Part shown: positions 49,914-56,585 of the stretch, piece by piece
How the letters are laid out: the number at the start of each line of letters is the position of its first letter
Position numbering within the stretch: position 1 is the stretch's first letter
From: Microglena sp. YARC
Taxonomy: Eukaryota > Chlorophyta > Chlorophyceae > Chlamydomonadales > Chlamydomonadaceae
Reading direction: 5' to 3'
Length of the DNA stretch: 64,000 nucleotides
Assembly (NCBI GenBank): GCA_022414725.1
Contig: CM039465.1
Location: forward strand, 41,423,678 to 41,487,677
Notes under the pieces: generated by a model
What the model was told of the DNA's origin: nothing
The model's database searches: none
The model's input: the letters and a program-made list of their open reading frames with translations, nothing else
Program-made: the position numbers and the translations under genes

Positions 49914-49989
49914 GGGGGTGGTTGGGGGGGTTGGGGTCGGGGGGGGAGGGCGAGGGCCCCCCCCCTGGTCCCCGCCCCCCCCCCCGCGC
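49914..49989. repeat. G-run block followed by C-run block
   Basis: About 40 bases made of G runs (5, 7, 4, 7, 3 and 3 long, separated by a few bases) are followed by about 30 bases made of C runs. The two halves can pair as a long imperfect hairpin. The left half is also a strong G-quadruplex pattern on the plus strand. Homopolymer lengths here are easily misread. Confidence 0.7.
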
Positions 49990-50073
49990 GGTACCGTGGC
50001 CGTGGCCTGCCGCCTCCCCTTCCGTAGCGCCCCTCCGCTCCGAGTCCGCAGGTGTCCGACACCGTGCGATTCG

Positions 50074-50168
50074 GGGCCCTTATATCTGTATAGCAGAGGG
50101 CTGTATAGCAGGGCCCTTATATCTGTATAGCAGAGGGCTGTATAGGTCTGGCTGGATGGCTGCCTGCG
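50074..50168. repeat. 37-bp direct repeat, two copies, with a relative at 51434-51492
   Basis: GGGCCCTTATATCTGTATAG begins at 50074 and again at 50111, giving a 37-bp period with an AGAGGGCTGTATAG tail. The second unit runs into GGTCTGGCTGGATGGCTGCC. The same combination reappears at 51434-51492 in the same orientation, so the two copies bracket the MITE cluster at 50.3-51.3 kb. Confidence 0.75.
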
Positions 50169-50195
50169 TGGGTGCTTGCTGTTCGAGGGGCTCTA

Positions 50196-50319
50196 CCCAC
50201 TAAATTAGTGGGAGCTTGGTGTTCGACACTTCGACACGTTACCGACAGAAGGTCCGCTGTCGAAATTTCATTACCACTAAATTAGTGGGTCGAATTTCCA
50301 TTCCTACTAAATTAGTAGG
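50196..50319. repeat. Three near-perfect palindromes of the CACTAAATTAGTG type
   Basis: CCCACTAAATTAGTGGG (50196-50212), CCACTAAATTAGTGG (50274-50288) and CCTACTAAATTAGTAGG (50303-50319) are each perfect inverted repeats around a single central A. The last two belong to a 30-bp tandem duplication whose units start TCGAAATTTCATTA and TCGAATTTCCATTC. Arm changes are compensated: C/G in two copies, T/A in the third. They could be protein-binding half-sites or transposon ends. Confidence 0.75.
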
Positions 50320-50326
50320 TCTCTTA

Positions 50327-51098
50327 GGGTGGATTTCCATAGGCCGTGGATGGGTCTGGATGGGTCGAAAAGTACAAACAACCGACGATCCATCCAGGCC
50401 TTACATTTCCACAGAGCCCCTGGATGATTCGTATTTGTACGGATTGTACCGACGAAACACCCATCCACGAGACCCATCCAGATGGCAAAATCCATCCATG
50501 CCTTCGACCGAGGGGTGGATTGGATGAGTCTGGATGAGTCGCAAACTTTCCGGCGCATCCCGGCGCAGGCCGGCGCCGGTCGTGCTAGCGACCTGCCTCT
50601 ACCCCTGTGGCCTATACCAGTTCTCTCTGCTAGTTTGACCTCCCGAAATCTGCGACCTTCCTCAGTCTGACCTCCCGAAATCTGCGGCCTCCCTCAGCTA
50701 ATTTCAATTCCACCTTCTGGTTTGACCTCTCGAAATCTGTGACCTCCCTCTGCTAGTTTCAATTCCCGAGATTTCGAATTGCGTCAGATCTGGTTCGAGG
50801 AACAGAAAACCCGAGACATTCTTCTTCCTTACATTCTTCGGCATTTAAGCCACAGTGGATGGCCAGGCGATCATTCCCCTGACGACAAGTTGCCGTGCAG
50901 CAATAGCTCCAGCGCAAGTTATGGCACCCGGCCATTGCGGAACCATCCATGTCGCATTTCCACTGGCGGGAACTGGATGGTCGACTGCGTACGGATGCAC
51001 GAATCATCCATGACCCATCCACGAGGTGTAACCGAAAGTAAACCGATTTAGCGACCCATCCAGTACTTCACCCATCCACGCCCTATGGAAATCCACCC
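50327..51098. mobile_element. Tourist-like (PIF/Harbinger-type) MITE, 772 bp
   Basis: Terminal inverted repeats start GGGTGGATTTCCATAGG and match over 29 bp with one mismatch (50327-50355 against 51070-51098). After a 6-base offset both ends continue with CTGGATGGGTCG. The element is flanked by TTA on both sides (50324-50326 and 51099-51101). A 3-bp TWA target duplication with G-rich ends is characteristic of PIF/Harbinger and Tourist MITEs. It has no transposase ORF, so it is non-autonomous. The interior is rich in the motif GGATGGGT and holds a short degenerate tandem repeat at 50622-50775. Short ORFs inside have no recognisable domain. Confidence 0.75.
50622..50775. repeat. Degenerate direct repeats with core GACCTCCCGAAATCTG
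   Basis: Three copies of a core close to TTTGACCTCCCGAAATCTGC, each followed by a form of GACCTCCCTC, are separated by 30-60 bp. CTGCTAGTTT occurs at both ends. They lie inside the MITE and probably belong to it. Confidence 0.6.
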
Positions 51099-51130
51099 TT
51101 AATAATAACGAACAACCTAGTTGCTTCCAA

Positions 51131-51315
51131 TCGGTCGATGGCAGGGATGGATTTTGCCATCTGGATGGGTCTCGTGGATGGGTGTTTCGTCGGTACAATC
51201 CGTACAAATACGAATCATCCAGGGGCTCTGTGGAAATGTAAGGCCTGGATGGATCGTCGGTTGTTCGTACTTTTCGACCCGTCCAGACCCATCCACGGCC
51301 GATGGAAAACCACCC
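51131..51315 (-). mobile_element. Truncated inverted copy of the MITE left end
   Basis: This stretch is the reverse complement of 50327-50511 over 185 bp without indels. I count six mismatches (about 97% identity). It begins 32 bp after the right end of the complete MITE and lacks the other half. Its outer flank is GAA rather than TTA or TAA, so no target duplication is visible. Together the two copies form a 185-bp inverted repeat with a 619-bp spacer. Confidence 0.8.
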
Positions 51316-51433
51316 GAAGTACCTCAGGAGTATCTGACGCCGGCCAGCCGGTGTGAAACCCAACTGCCATTTTGCTCCCGTAGTTTTGCTCCCGCGAACT
51401 CCAGGTAGGCCGGTTACGCCGTGCTGTGGTGTC

Positions 51434-51492
51434 GCTGTATAGCAGAGGGCTGTATAGCGGGCGGTATAGGTCTGGCTGGATGGCTGCCTGCG
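51434..51492. repeat. Second copy of the CTGTATAGCAGAGGGCTG repeat
   Basis: This matches 50123-50168, with a short insertion, and ends in the same GGTCTGGCTGGATGGCTGCC and CTGCG. See the entry at 50074. Confidence 0.7.
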
Positions 51493-51512
51493 GGCCGACC
51501 AACCCGCTCACA

Positions 51513-51556
51513 TATTGGGGTATTGGCGGGTATTGGGGTATTGGCGGGTATTGGGG
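51513..51556. repeat. 18-bp minisatellite TATTGGGGTATTGGCGGG
   Basis: About two and a half units of 18 bp lie in a row (TATTGGGG alternating with TATTGGCGGG). The G runs are spaced so that an intramolecular quadruplex is possible on the plus strand. Confidence 0.8.
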
Positions 51557-52212
51557 TACTCGAGGGTACTTACAGCCTGTTTCCATAAGACCAGGTTACG
51601 GTTATGGATAACCCCGCAAACTGTAGTGCGGCAGTACTCGTAACCCGTGTTCTAGCCAGCTTCCTGTCGCGTAACCCCGCTGTACAATTTAGTGTTTCCG
51701 ATTGTCCCTGAAATCTGGGTTATGGGAAGACCTGAGTTATGTGATCGTTAAATGAGTTGTTCGACAGCGTGGAAGCGCTGGATTATTTACTCGCCGGCTT
51801 GCCTTTCTTGTCTTCAAACGTCTCGCAATGGACGAGTTCATGTTCTGGCTCCAAGTCGTGGCCCCCGTCCTGTTCCATTTCGTTACCATATCCCAGGAGC
51901 TTCTGCTTTTTGAAATAGGAAGAGACGCCATTATGAGCTGGAAACGCAGCAAGATCTGTACCAGGTGCGTTGCTCGTTACTGATAAATAGCATTTGCGCA
52001 CGAATCTGAATTTGCCCCTGATCTCATGCTTTCCAGATCCTTCTGACGCTTCTGGGCCCAAGGGCCTACGCAAGGAGGGATGGAGTTGATTGGGGAATTG
52101 AAGGGGTCGCGCGGGACTGCGCGATCTATACGATTGCAGCGCTCGCGCTCAACTCCACATGATGGCCGCAAGTGACCGCTGCGGGTTTAATTGCCAGCGT
52201 GGAACCATGGCC
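51557..52212. other. Mostly unassigned sequence
   Basis: It contains several GTAACCCCG and GGTTAC motifs (about 51594-51680) and one copy of GTGTTTCCGATTG (51692-51704), which is repeated at 52347-52359 and partly at 53137-53146. These shared motifs suggest pieces of one unknown repeat family. One hypothetical reading frame is listed separately. Nothing else is recognisable. Confidence 0.45.
51783..52073 (-). CDS. Hypothetical reading frame, 96 codons, unknown
   Basis: I do not recognise this product. The C-terminal half is strongly charged and hydrophilic (Glu, Asp, His and Lys), which looks more protein-like than the overlapping frames, and it ends at a clear stop. The first 20 or so codons look less natural. 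An intron or an upstream exon is possible, since the minus strand has TTCCAG just before the better-looking part, near 51938. No promoter, paralogue or domain supports it. It may equally be chance or part of an unknown repeat. Confidence 0.2.
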   Translation of the reverse strand: MRRPLGPEASEGSGKHEIRGKFRFVRKCYLSVTSNAPGTDLAAFPAHNGVSSYFKKQKLLGYGNEMEQDGGHDLEPEHELVHCETFEDKKGKPASK

Positions 52213-52276
52213 GATCGGGGTTACGCTTAACCGTGGGGGGGGGGGGGGGGGGGGACGGTTCAGCGTAACCCCGATC
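52213..52276. repeat. 22-bp inverted repeat flanking a run of 20 G
   Basis: The left arm 52213-52234 (starting GATCGGGGTTACG) and right arm 52255-52276 are reverse complements with one mismatch. They enclose an uninterrupted G20 at 52235-52254. The arms could form a cruciform with a poly-G loop on one strand and poly-C on the other. The true G count is uncertain because long homopolymers are poorly sequenced. Confidence 0.85.
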
Positions 52277-52450
52277 TGCACCGGCACGTCATAAAAATTT
52301 GCCGGAAATGGTGTACAAGTCGGTCGAGCGAAGTACAAGTTTTTGAGTGTTTCCGATTGCCGAGGACAGTTATGCTCCAAAAGAAAGAAAGGATGCGGCA
52401 CTCCAAAGCAGCATGATTTTTAAGAGGCGCGCGCCAATTTCGTGACTAGA

Positions 52451-53036
52451 TTACATTACATTACATGTTAAAGTCTACTTGACACCGCGAGGGTGTATGA
52501 GACTCTGTGCTTTAAACAAAAAGAAAAAGCACCCACAAAGCAAAAAAACCCCATTACATCAGGGGTGTGTCGAGGACAAACAAACCAAACTCCCAACCAC
52601 CGTTTTGGTGGCGTAGGTATTAAACCCCTTAGAGCAGGACCCAGATCTCAACCACTTACAGTGGCGGAGGTAAGAAGCTAACAAATGAGAAGTCTCAAGA
52701 AGAAAAAAAAGGGATAATAAATTACGGTGCCACTAAGCAGTCCAGGGCTTCCTGTCTTGCTCTTCTACAAGTAGAAAGATAGTCGGCTAGGTTGCTCCAA
52801 AAAGACTTAGTGCCATTTCCATTCATAAAGGTTCTGAATGTGGAATCGCAGAATTCCACATTCCATACGGTTAAGTCGGTATCCTCATGGACATGCCTAT
52901 AAATATCTGTAAACAGATTCTGGTAGCGGAGGCGAATATCATTATAAAAAGGGCACTCAAACATATGCATTTCATCCTCAGTTTTTTGGAACCCACACAT
53001 TTGACAGTTTGACGTCACCAGATCTAATGCAACAAC
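52451..53036 (-). mobile_element. 5'-truncated LINE (non-LTR retrotransposon), 3' end
   Basis: Minus strand. The C-terminal part of a LINE polyprotein (to the stop at 52722) is followed by about 255 bp of 3' UTR and a tail of TGTAA repeats, seen on the plus strand as TTACATTACATTACAT at 52451-52466. Short-unit tails are typical of several LINE clades, and 5' truncation is the usual product of target-primed reverse transcription. The upstream border is placed near 53036, where the poly-G repeat module starts. I did not find a convincing target duplication. Confidence 0.7.
52722..53036 (-). pseudogene. LINE ORF2 C-terminal fragment with CCHC-type zinc-binding motif
   Basis: About 105 codons remain. 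A zinc-knuckle-like pattern CQMC, then H and C in HMFEC, is followed by a FYNDIRLRY stretch. This is the layout of the C-terminal zf-RVT region after the reverse transcriptase of LINE proteins (Cys-x2-Cys, then a His/Cys pair in a hydrophobic 'CP-Y-IR' context). The endonuclease and RT domains are missing. The frame stays open for about 20 codons upstream only because the neighbouring poly-G tract translates as polyproline, and I exclude that part. It is the remnant of a retrotransposition protein that would bind nucleic acid, now non-functional. Confidence 0.7.
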
Positions 53037-53194
53037 CGAATTTAACCGCCCCTTAACTTTCTTCAACGGCGGGGGGGGGGGGGTGCGCCGTTGCACTAAC
53101 CGGGGCAGTTGGTCTTTAACCGCACCTCAACTTTTTGTGTTTCCGACCAAACACCGGTTAGCGCCGAAAATAACGAATTTAACCGCCGCTTAAC
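53037..53194. repeat. Poly-G hairpin and three TTTAACCGC direct repeats
   Basis: TTTAACCGCCCCTTAAC (53041), a form with ACCTCAAC (53115) and TTTAACCGCCGCTTAAC (53178) recur at 60-75-bp spacing. Between the first two lies G13 (53071-53083), flanked by 8-bp arms CAACGGCG and CGCCGTTG. The first and third copies share 21 bp with one mismatch. GTGTTTCCGA also appears here (53137-53146), as near the poly-G hairpin at 52213, so both are probably members of one small repeat family. Confidence 0.65.
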
Positions 53195-53632
53195 CGGACC
53201 TCCAACTGTGTAGAAACAGTGGGGTAGGCTTGCACCATTTGCTGGAGTCTGCTGTTGTGCTTGATGATAGGACTGCATGCATCAGATGGCTCCTTGTGCA
53301 TTGACCTGTGTGGGAACTGTTCTCTTTCAGAAGCCAGCAGGTTAGGGAACTTGCAGGTGAATGCTGTGATGAGTTTGGACAGTGGAGGCCTGGGTTGGAT
53401 GTTGAAAGCTGGTGAAGCAGGCCTGCTGTTCAGGTGGTGTAGGGTGCATCCAAAACGTGTGACGGAGGCTAAGGCTGGAGTTGTTGGAAAAATGGATGTG
53501 GTTGACATTCTGATTAACTTTTCCCAGTGGTAGTCCAATGTCTGGTGACCTGTTGACCAGTATCCATTGGTCCCAGGTAGTGGCTGTGTCAAGATCAGAT
53601 GGCTTGAGTGGCCCGTCCCCATCTATGGGGCC
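53195..53632 (-). pseudogene. Degenerate 3' part of the copia element (unassigned)
   Basis: Minus-strand sequence downstream of the linker stays open in more than one frame (for example 53622-53179) but shows no RT or RNase H motif. The best-looking frame continues from the upstream linker frame with polar residues and then breaks. I regard it as decayed element sequence. Overlapping plus-strand ORFs are antisense by-products. Confidence 0.35.
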
Positions 53633-53692
53633 ATCATATTCCTCATAGTTGGTTCAGATCCCATCATATTCCTCATAGTTGGTTCAGATCTG
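53633..53692. repeat. 30-bp tandem duplication
   Basis: A unit starting CATCATATTCCTCATAG is present twice in a row with at most one or two differences. In the minus-strand copia frame each copy contains a TGA, so the duplication arose after or during loss of function. Confidence 0.8.
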
Positions 53693-53928
53693 GTCGCTGA
53701 GGAGTTCCATCTCTGCTCTGGCTCTCTGTAGGCCCAGGTTCTCCAGCTGTTGTTGGAGATCCGGAGTGGTTTCTGGAGGGTCATCTACTCCTAGTCCAGG
53801 GTCATCTTGGGGCTTGTGTACCTGGATGGATGAGTTCTGGCATGTCATCACTGTCAGGATCATCAGAGGCTTCCAGATTGTCTGCAGTGAGAGGGGAATG
53901 GGACTGGCAGATAGTGGGAGGATGGTCC

Positions 53929-54277
53929 TGGAGGTCTTGGTCTGCCTCCACATGATTGGGTGGGTATTGCCCTATCTCAAAAACAGTGTGGGGTGCAGAT
54001 GGAGCAGAAGTAGATGGGAAGTCTTGGTGGTCTTGATCTGCCTCCACATGAGTGGGTGGGTACTGCCCTATCTCAGAATCAGTGTGGGGTGCAGATGGAG
54101 CAGAAGTAGAGGGGAAGTCCTGGTGTGCCTCCATATGAGTGGGTGGGTACTTCCCTATCTCAGAATCAGTGTGGGGTGCAGACGGTGCAGAAGTAGAGGG
54201 GAAGTCCTGGTCTGCCTCCACATGAGTGGGTGGGTGCTGCCCTATCTCAGAATCAGTGTGGGGTGCAGACGGTGCAG
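53929..54277. repeat. Coding minisatellite, 87-96-bp units
   Basis: Four direct units share TGCCTCCACATGAGTGGG, then CCCTATCTCAGAATCAG. Units are 87 or 96 bp, multiples of three, so the frame is preserved. A fifth, diverged unit is at about 63080-63180, across the nested insertion. In-frame copy-number variation indicates expansion while the ORF was still under constraint, or simple slippage in a coding repeat. Confidence 0.8.
54273..54277. other. Target site duplication TGCAG, left copy
   Basis: TGCAG directly precedes the left LTR. The same five bases follow the right LTR at 63075-63079. Five bp is the usual Ty3/gypsy integrase stagger. Joining the flanks across one copy restores an uninterrupted copia frame. 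Confidence 0.92.
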
Positions 54278-54649
54278 TGTAACAGCTCAGAAGCAACGGC
54301 GGAAGGGTTGTGTACACGAGAAGAGTTATTAGCTAGAATGACAGGAGATTAGAATAAGGTTCGGAGGTCTAGCTAGTAGCTATAGGATACTACGTCACTA
54401 GTATGGTTAGTTGTTAAGTATGGTAAGGGATGTAGGATGTTCTCGAAGGCTCGTCAATAGGTATAATCATGATGGCCGTGAAAAGAGCAATCCGATATTG
54501 TAAGGCAGCCGGCAGGCGTGCTTGTGAGAGAGGCAGTACATGAGGAAGTACTGTCTCTTCGTGCGTACGCTGTTACTTAGACCAGAGGTATGACTGTACC
54601 TAAAGGTCTAATAACGGTCAGAGCCTGTGAAGGAGTCTGTACCGTTACA
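54278..54649 (-). repeat. Chromovirus 3' LTR, 372 bp
   Basis: Begins TGTAACAGCTCAG and ends GTACCGTTACA on the plus strand, with 6-bp terminal inverted repeats TGTAAC/GTTACA. Against the other LTR I count three substitutions and no length change: G/T in TTAGCTAGAATGAC near 54336, then A/G in GTGAAAAGAG and A/G in CCGATATTG. That is about 99% identity by eye. Confidence 0.95.
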
Positions 54650-54663
54650 CTCCCCCCCTCCCT
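54650..54663 (-). promoter_or_regulatory. Polypurine tract of the chromovirus
   Basis: On the minus strand AGGGAGGGGGGGAG abuts the 3' LTR start TGTAACGG. A purine run directly upstream of the 3' LTR primes plus-strand DNA synthesis in LTR retrotransposons. Confidence 0.85.
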
Positions 54664-54667
54664 GAAG

Positions 54668-54686
54668 AGATGCGGACCCCGCATCT
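54668..54686. other. Short hairpin beside the polypurine tract
   Basis: AGATGCGG, a 3-base loop ACC, then CCGCATCT form a perfect 8-bp stem 4 bp from the PPT, in the element's 3' untranslated region. It may affect RNA 3'-end structure. The role is unknown. Confidence 0.6.
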
Positions 54687-54779
54687 ATCGGAGGGAAAGA
54701 AAAGGTGAAACACCCAAACGAGACGTGCGTGGGCTCGGAATATACTTGCAGAACACAAGTTGGTCCCGGAGGAGACCAT

Positions 54780-55602
54780 TTAACATCCCTTTCGTGCGAA
54801 CTCTGGATCCTTAGACGGAAGGATTCTTGCGTTTCGTGCGAGAGCCGGTACGATAGTCGCGGTCTCTTTGAGACCGTTGCAGCCAAAGCTGTAAACAATC
54901 TGGGGCGACTTCGTATCGATGTCCTTGGCGGATTCCCAAGTGTCTTGTTCGATACCGTAACCCCGCCAACGGATGAGGTATTCCTCTCGGCGTTTGGAAA
55001 GAGTTTTTAATCACGCGCGATTTCTGGCGCATGATACATGCTGCTGTCCAAGTGGGCGAACCATCGGTGTCGAGCTCCAAGGGCTGACCGAGGTGCGGTT
55101 GACCGTCAGAGTGCCAAGGTTTGAGAAGGCCAACATGGAACACCGGATGAAGCTTCATCATTTTCGGGAGGTCCAGGCGACACGCCGTAACCTGTCGGAC
55201 GTCCTGAGTGACTTCGTCTCGCGGACCAACTACTCCAGAAATTGTATATGGTCCGACCCAGCGAGGGACAAATTTAGGCTTGCCTGTTGCCTTGAATTTC
55301 ATATTTCTGGTGGAAAGGAGGACCTGTTCTCCAACTGAAAACGTCACTTCGCGGCGACGCGTGTCGTAATTCGCTTTTTGCCTACTTTGGGCTGCCTTCA
55401 GGCAGTCTCTGCAATGGTTTTGGCGGTCAATGTGGGATGCCCACCATGACTTAGCAGCTGGGCATTTGGAGTCTACCTCAGCGGCCATGGGGGTACGAGG
55501 GTCATAACCCCAAGTACGCACGAAATGGGGTATTTTGGATAGATTCCTGCCCAGAGTTGTTAATAGCAAACTCAACAAGAGCCAACGATTGGTCCCAATC
55601 AT
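54780..55602 (-). pseudogene. Integrase C-terminus: GPY/F module and frameshifted chromodomain
   Basis: One minus-strand frame (55602-54811) carries the integrase C-terminal region with WVGPY at residues 116-120 and HPVFHVGLLKPW around 152-163, the GPY/F module of Ty3/gypsy integrases. Past about 55010 the correct reading moves to another frame, where EEYLIRWRGYG and DTWESAKDI give the aromatic-rich chromodomain core; this frame ends at TAA 54782-54780. The shift lies at an A5 run (GATTAAAAACTC), so a one-base error or indel there would explain it. Chromodomains of this class direct integration to chromatin by reading histone marks. The first 30 codons of the longer frame are not integrase; the proper upstream part is in the frame ending at 55502. 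Confidence 0.8.
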
Positions 55603-55812
55603 CGTGGTAAGGACCGACGTGATGGCGAATCATATCCTCGATAACGCGATTCATACGCTCCGTTTGACCGTCGGTTTGAGGCTGGAAAGCGGTCGAAAAT
55701 GCCTGTCGTGTTCCCATGAGACGCTGAAGTTCTGAGCCGAAATGGCCTGTGAACCGGGCGTCTCGATCACTGAGCAACTTCTTAGGGATGCCGTGGTGGC
55801 GGACCACTGAGA
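55502..55812 (-). pseudogene. Integrase catalytic core, second Asp and Glu
   Basis: HHGIPKKLLSDRDARFT gives the second catalytic Asp and QPQTDGQTERMNR the Glu, exactly 35 residues later, the D35E spacing of retroviral-type integrases. Further on comes FAINNS, a typical core ending. The open frame extends upstream to 55873, but the proper junction with the preceding integrase segment is a frameshift near 55812, and a second frameshift near 55510 leads to the GPY/F part. The reaction would be 3'-end processing and strand transfer of element cDNA. Broken frames make this copy inactive as assembled. Confidence 0.85.
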
Positions 55813-56585
55813 GTGTCCAAATAAATAGCTGCAAAGCCAACAGCCGAAACTGTAGTCGAACATGGTGCGACATGCACCATTTTGGTCAGCTTATCCACGA
55901 AAACGGCAATAGCATCATGACCCAAAGTCGTAGGAGGCAGAGCTGTTATCAAATCTGTGCTAACACAATCCCAAAACTGTAAAGGGATTTCGACCGGGAC
56001 CAACGTGCCACCAGGCTTTAAGTTCCCTGGCTTGTTGGTCTGACACGAATGACAACGTTTGATGAAGTCCTTGACGTCGTCAGTGACACCATCCCAAGTG
56101 AATGTACGGGTGACCAGCTCAAGGGTTTTCGTGCGACCGCAATGACCCATATAAATCGGATCATGCTGTTCCCGGATGATATCCTGCTTGAGAACTCGGT
56201 TGTCCGGACACACAAGTAATCTCGTCCGTGCTTGGATTTCTTGAACCCAAAACCCGTCGCGTGAGAACTTGTCCCGCAGACGTTTGTGACCCGCAGCAAA
56301 AAGTGGGTCAGACGCGTAACCCTCCAAGATTCTATCCATGATGGATTTGATTGGCAGAGGTGAACCCGTAATTGGCTTTTTCGAACGAACACGAGGCTTG
56401 CACTCCGTGACTGACAGTGAGTATACCATGAGGTGGAGCGAAAGATCGTGGTCGCCTGGTGTAGACAAGTTAGGATTACGGCTGATCGGATCAGCCACGT
56501 TATTACGGCCGGCCCTATACTCCATGTATATAATGAAAAGGCGCGAGAGTCTCTTGCCAACGCCCCATGCGACGAGAGAGGACAC
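55782..56585 (-). pseudogene. RNase H end, integrase zinc domain and first catalytic Asp
   Basis: The true sequence begins near residue 21 (MEYRAGRNNVADPISRNP, the RNase H-integrase border common in Ty3/gypsy). The HHCC zinc-binding set is H141, H148, C178 and C181 (CHSCQTNKPG). The catalytic core opens with D211 in VSTDLITALPP and GHDAIAVFVDKLTKMVH, wording that I associate with green-algal chromoviruses. It overlaps the RT/RNase H frame by 71 bp because of a frameshift near 56520, and the last residues after about 55812 are out of frame. Confidence 0.88.

Larger units (their letters stand above)
53684..54277 (-). pseudogene. Copia-type polyprotein linker with 29-32-residue tandem repeats
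   Basis: Reading from the insertion point at 54277, the frame encodes four copies of a unit with SAPHTDSEIGQYPPTH and VEADQD, then an acidic Ser/Asp-rich stretch. It stops at 53802, and the neighbouring frame continues to 53684 with a Leu/Gln/Glu-rich, coiled-coil-like segment. A related unit lies on the other side of the inserted chromovirus (63080-63180). The acidic proline-rich character suits the variable region between integrase and RT in copia polyproteins, but this is an inference because neither domain is present. Confidence 0.45.

Noticed and set aside
49711..50203. Plus-strand frames of 130-139 codons
   Set aside because: The middle is Gly/Pro homopolymer from the G/C tract and the end is the 37-bp repeat; no domain is visible.
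50216..51586. Several 60-120-codon frames on both strands
   Set aside because: They translate the MITE and its inverted half copy; the same peptides recur from both arms.
52126..52401. Minus-strand frame with polyproline
   Set aside because: The polyproline is the G20 tract read as C20; the rest has no recognisable motif.
53679..54332. 217-codon plus-strand frame with repeated SGWVLPYLRISVGCR
   Set aside because: It is antisense to the copia linker minisatellite and runs into the chromovirus LTR, so its repeats only mirror the minus-strand units.
54590..55338. Plus-strand frames opposite the integrase C-terminus
   Set aside because: Antisense to the GPY/F and chromodomain region of the chromovirus.
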